Shown: in pieces, positions 6,769 to 8,594 of the stretch
How positions within the stretch are numbered: position 1 is the stretch's first letter
Layout: each line of letters opens with the position of its first letter
Origin: Bacilli bacterium
Lineage (GTDB): Bacteria > Bacillota_I > Bacilli_A > RFN20 > CAG-826
DNA length: 8,594 bases
Direction: 5' to 3'
NCBI GenBank assembly: GCA_024693415.1
Contig: JAILKX010000024.1
Coordinates: 1-8,594 of the forward strand
The notes under the pieces: model-generated
Told to the model about the DNA's origin: nothing
The model's input: only the letters and a program-made list of their open reading frames with translations
Database searches by the model: none
Translations under genes and position numbers: made by a program

Positions 6769-6782
6769 CGTTTTTGTCCGCA
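6769..6782. repeat. 14-bp direct repeat, copy 1 (CGTTTTTGTCCGCA)
   Basis: An exact copy of CGTTTTTGTCCGCA recurs at 8346-8359 in the same orientation. Both copies lie in non-coding sequence near a minus-strand terminator. The function is unknown. Confidence 0.5.
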
Positions 6783-6860
6783 TCCCCCTTTTGTCTAAAA
6801 ACCTCCATCCACTATTTTGCCGTGGAAAGCCCCCTCCGCGAGCCCGCCAAACGACGCGGG

Positions 6861-6894
6861 AAGGAAAAGGGCCGCCCCAGCAAAGGAACGGCCC
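6861..6894 (-). terminator. Minus-strand intrinsic terminator with no gene in front of it
   Basis: Read on the minus strand, GGGCCGTTCC and GGGGCGGCCC pair over 10 bp (two G.U wobbles that exist only on this strand) around the loop TTTGCT, followed by TTTTCCTT (6868-6861). The strand-specific pairing and T-tail give a clear direction. The flanking intact genes are both on the plus strand, so the gene it served is missing or lies far upstream. Confidence 0.65.
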
Positions 6895-7015
6895 CGAATA
6901 AAGGTTATGGACGCGCCCAAAAAAGTAGCAACCAAGAAGGAAAACGTTCCGCTTTTGCGAGTTTTACATAGGAATGAATCGCGATATCGCTTATCCTTAA
7001 TCCAAGGCAAAAACC

Positions 7016-7912
7016 ATGAAAGCAACCCTGTCCGGACTTTTGAATATCGAGGTCACCACGAGGACCCGCGGCTTCCCGATCTCCTACCATCAGATCGACT
7101 ATCCCTTCTATGGGGTCAACATGTATCCCGGGGGCGTCGGCTATAACGTCGCCAAAGCCTTGAAGACCCTCGGGGACGAGGTGAACCTCTATTCCTTTAT
7201 CGGCGAGGACGACGGAGGGAAGATCCTCAAAGGCCATTTGAAAGAACTCGGGATCTCTTCTCGTCACGTCTACGCTATCCTCCCCCAGACCGCGATGTCG
7301 ACGATCCTCTATGACGAATCGGGGAGGCGGCTCATCTACTGCGACCTCAAAGACCTCCAGATGCGCGTCTTCCCCGAACGGGAAATCGAGCTATCCGATT
7401 CCGATATCGTCATCGCGACTAACATCAACTTCTCGCGGTGTCTCTTGCCTTTGGCGAAGAAGGCCGGAAAGAAAATCGCGACGGACGTGCAAGTACTTTC
7501 CGACCCCGATGACGAGTTTAATCAGGAGTTCATGAAGTACGCGGACATCCTCTTCCTTAGCGATGCCCTTGTCTCCGGAAACCCCGAGGACTTCATCTTG
7601 GAACTCGAGAAGCGTTACAAAAACGAAATCATCGTCATGGGCAGAGGAGGGGAAGGTTCCCTGATGTATCTACGCGATAAGAAGACCTTTATCAGCCAGA
7701 AAGCCTATGACATGGGTGAGATAAAAAACACGGTTGGGGCAGGTGATGCCTTCTTCAGTGCCTTCCTCCATTTCCTTTGCGCTGGGGAATCTCCGGAGAA
7801 GTCCTTGGCCCTGGCCTCGATCTTCGCCGGATACAAGGTCACTTCGGACGGGGCCAGCAACGGTTTCGTCTCCGAAAAGAAGGTTCGCGAGGCCTACGAA
7901 AGGCTCGGCTAG
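7016..7912 (+). CDS. PfkB/ribokinase-family carbohydrate kinase
   Basis: The protein has 298 residues, the usual length for the family. ATG at 7016 is preceded by AAGG 8 nt upstream. The N-terminal substrate-binding part contains the first PfkB signature, GGVGYNVAKALKTLG (39-53), and FIGEDDGGK. The C-terminal ATP-binding part contains the second signature, NTVGAGDAFFSAFL, in which D244 is the catalytic base after the GAGD anion hole. Both signatures are intact, so it should transfer phosphate from ATP to a sugar or nucleoside-like hydroxyl in the cytoplasm. The substrate is not decidable: ribose, fructose or another sugar, or a nucleoside, are all possible. It is followed after 58 nt by a broken glycosyltransferase on the same strand, and the two may once have shared a transcript. 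No transporter or regulator for a specific sugar lies next to it. Confidence 0.92.
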   Translation: MKATLSGLLNIEVTTRTRGFPISYHQIDYPFYGVNMYPGGVGYNVAKALKTLGDEVNLYSFIGEDDGGKILKGHLKELGISSRHVYAILPQTAMSTILYDESGRRLIYCDLKDLQMRVFPEREIELSDSDIVIATNINFSRCLLPLAKKAGKKIATDVQVLSDPDDEFNQEFMKYADILFLSDALVSGNPEDFILELEKRYKNEIIVMGRGGEGSLMYLRDKKTFISQKAYDMGEIKNTVGAGDAFFSAFLHFLCAGESPEKSLALASIFAGYKVTSDGASNGFVSEKKVREAYERLG

Positions 7913-7970
7913 GGAGTTAAGCGCGTAAACACGCCTCCACGGGCGTATGGTTAATAACGAGGAAACAAGA

Positions 7971-8154
7971 ATGAGCGAATTCAGGAAACTGACCATTCGC
8001 ATGCTTTCCGCCGCGACCTCGGTGGACGGCAGGGCGTAGAAAGCGCCTATCTCGAGCAAGTCGCCCTCGTCCGAGAGCAAGAGGATCTCTACGACGTGCT
8101 CATCAACAAAGAGCAACGCCGCCGCAAGGCCGATATCTATCACGTCCACACGGT
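7971..8154 (+). pseudogene. Family-4 glycosyltransferase remnant, frameshifted and truncated
   Basis: ATG at 7971 follows GAGG (7959-7962) at 8 nt. The frame reads MSEFRKLTIRMLSAATSVDG and then hits TAG at 8037-8039. Adding one base between 8029 and 8030 restores QGVESAYLEQVALVREQEDL, then YDVLINKEQRRRKADIYHVHTV. By recall this is the N-terminus of GT4 glycosyltransferases of the diacylglycerol-glucosyltransferase type (RMLS..., GQGV-SAYLEQV, DIYHIHSVN). Similarity stops around 8154, about 60 residues into a protein that is normally about 350-450 long, so both a one-base deletion and loss of the remaining gene have occurred. Intact members make membrane glycolipids from sugar nucleotides. The ribosome site and start are intact, which suggests recent decay. 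Confidence 0.75.
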
Positions 8155-8304
8155 CTTGTCGTACGCCGTGACCTTCAGCTCTTGGCAGTCGCCGAGGCTA
8201 CCCATTGGCCTCGCCCCCCTTCCCTCGTTTTGTTTTCGTCCATATACATTCCTTTCCGCGGTTATTGCCGCTGTCTTTGGGACGTGTCCGGCGGTTCGGC
8301 GAAG

Positions 8305-8330
8305 AAAAAAGACCGCCCTCTCGGACGGCC
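8305..8330 (-). terminator. Minus-strand intrinsic terminator
   Basis: On the minus strand GGCCGTCC and GGGCGGTC pair over 8 bp (two G.U wobbles, which become mismatches on the plus strand), with a GAGA loop, followed by TTTTTT (8310-8305). It lies about 180 nt beyond the stop of the SHOCT gene, which already has its own terminator, so it is either a back-up or a relic of another gene. Confidence 0.65.
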
Positions 8331-8345
8331 CGCAAAGCGGAAGAA

Positions 8346-8359
8346 CGTTTTTGTCCGCA
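8346..8359. repeat. 14-bp direct repeat, copy 2 (CGTTTTTGTCCGCA)
   Basis: Identical to 6769-6782. Here it forms the left half of a bulged hairpin (CGTTT, TT bulge, GTCCG, loop CAGC, CGGAT, AAACG; 8346-8371), which copy 1 does not form in the same way. Confidence 0.5.
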
Positions 8360-8372
8360 GCCGGATAAACGG

Positions 8373-8431
8373 ATTTGGACAACGACAACAAGTGTGATTG
8401 TCCAAACGCAATTGCTCCCAGTTGTCCAAAT
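8373..8431. repeat. Three-copy ATTTGGACAAC / GTTGTCCAAAT element
   Basis: ATTTGGACAAC at 8373-8383 is the exact inverse complement of GTTGTCCAAAT at 8421-8431 (11 of 11). A third copy, TTGTCCAAA (8398-8406, 9 of 9), lies between them in the orientation of the right copy. The result is both an inverted and a direct repeat in 59 nt of non-coding DNA. It could be operator sites, alternative RNA stems, or repeat remnants. Confidence 0.65.
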
Positions 8432-8455
8432 TTCTTCGTCCTCCCAAGATGACAA

Positions 8456-8481
8456 AAAACCGAGCTTTTACACCCGGTTTT
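8456..8481. terminator. Intrinsic terminator of the SHOCT-domain gene
   Basis: On the minus strand AAAACCGGG and CTCGGTTTT pair over 9 bp with one G.U, around the loop TGTAAAAG, with the T-run of the right arm continuing for two more bases. It lies 24 nt beyond the stop at 8506. The plus strand also ends in TGGTTTTT, so it may work both ways. Confidence 0.75.
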
Positions 8482-8505
8482 GGTTTTTAGGTCTCTTTTG
8501 TCGAA

Positions 8506-8594
8506 TCAGGAATTTAGTATTTCCTTCTTCTTGGCGTCGAATTCCTCTTGAGTGATGACACCGCTATCAAGAAGGGATTTAAGTTTGGCTAAAT
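8506..8594 (-). CDS. C-terminal SHOCT domain of a protein entering from the right edge (partial)
   Basis: The last 28 codons of a minus-strand gene are visible, ending with TGA at 8508-8506. They read LAKLKSLLDSGVITQEEFDA then KKKEILNS. This is the SHOCT (short C-terminal domain) pattern: an amphipathic helix LxKLKxLLDSG, then ITxEEFDAKKxEIL. SHOCT tails occur on many unrelated proteins, often membrane-associated ones, and are thought to mediate oligomerisation, so the main function lies outside the window. It is followed by the terminator at 8456-8481. Confidence 0.85.
   Translation of the reverse strand, partial: LAKLKSLLDSGVITQEEFDAKKKEILNS

Larger units (their letters stand above)
8155..8505. 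other. Non-coding gap with terminators and repeats
   Basis: No convincing gene is seen. A 22-codon minus-strand frame (8243-8175) has an AAGGA ribosome site 6 nt before its ATG and reads MDENKTREGGRGQWVASATA and on; it may be chance or the head of another truncated gene. The stretch also holds two minus-strand terminators (8305-8330 and 8456-8481), the second copy of the 14-bp repeat, and the three-copy TTGTCCAAA element. Confidence 0.5.

Noticed and set aside
3401..6990. Perfect 10-bp palindromes with a CGATATCG core (CCGATATCGG at 3401-3410, GCGATATCGC at 6981-6990), each upstream of a gene
   Set aside because: The same CCGATATCGG occurs inside the MFS coding sequence (6078-6087), and GATATC is frequent in this genome as Asp-Ile codons, so shared regulation is not supported.
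6795..7025. A minus-strand 76-codon frame with hydrophobic stretches between the MFS and kinase genes
   Set aside because: It contains the strong minus-strand terminator 6861-6894 within its reading frame, overlaps the kinase start, and has no recognisable family; probably chance.
7931..7946. Short hairpin ACGCC-TCCACG-GGCGT after the kinase stop
   Set aside because: The stem is only 5 bp and no T-run follows, so it is not supported as a terminator.
8140..8555. Several overlapping frames of 60-116 codons on both strands at the right end
   Set aside because: They run through terminators and inverted repeats, have no ribosome sites and no family resemblance.
1..8594. CRISPR array, tRNA, rRNA, insertion sequence or phage integrase
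   Set aside because: No regularly spaced repeats, cloverleaf, rRNA segment, transposase or integrase motif was seen on either strand.

Overview
The window looks like a piece of a Bacillota chromosome of roughly 50% GC, most likely an uncultured gut-type lineage of the class Bacilli related to Erysipelotrichales or Mollicutes. The evidence is Shine-Dalgarno sites of the AGGAGG type, a Gram-positive-style secreted amylase with CBM26-like modules and a poly-serine linker, a Nif11-type leader peptide, and Firmicutes-like AlkD, Fic, PfkB and glycosyltransferase sequences. TGA is used as a stop and Trp is TGG, so the code is standard. The lineage is an inference from protein character, not a measured placement.

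Layout, left to right. Positions 1-2588 (minus) hold a very large secreted alpha-amylase. It is open from its start codon to the left edge, so its 3' end is missing. A gap of about 350 nt follows. Positions 2941-3243 (minus) encode a 100-residue protein that joins a Nif11-like leader with a double-Gly cleavage motif to a four-cysteine zinc-ribbon-like tail; this is the most unusual item here. Divergent from it, 3487-4206 (plus) encodes an unrecognised secreted protein that ends at a strong bidirectional hairpin. On the minus strand, 4295-5116 is a damaged toxin-antitoxin locus: an intact DinJ/VbhA-like antitoxin, the first ~36 codons of a Fic toxin, and then, across a deletion-type junction, the C-terminal ~130 codons of an AlkD-like DNA glycosylase. 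Positions 5414-6733 (plus) encode a 12-helix MFS exporter, and 7016-7912 (plus) a PfkB-family sugar kinase. Just downstream, 7971 to about 8154 (plus) is the first ~60 codons of a family-4 glycosyltransferase, broken by a one-base deletion and then truncated. The right end holds non-coding sequence with terminators and a three-copy inverted/direct element. The final 89 bases are the SHOCT-domain C-terminus of a minus-strand gene that enters from beyond the window.

How the parts relate. The amylase would degrade starch outside the cell. The MFS exporter and PfkB kinase are metabolic or transport functions, but nothing shows that they serve the amylase. The right two thirds of the window shows repeated gene decay: fic, alkD and the glycosyltransferase are all broken, and two minus-strand terminators have no gene in front of them. 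This fits an accessory region undergoing deletion. The Nif11-like gene has no modification enzyme, protease or dedicated exporter recognisable within the window.
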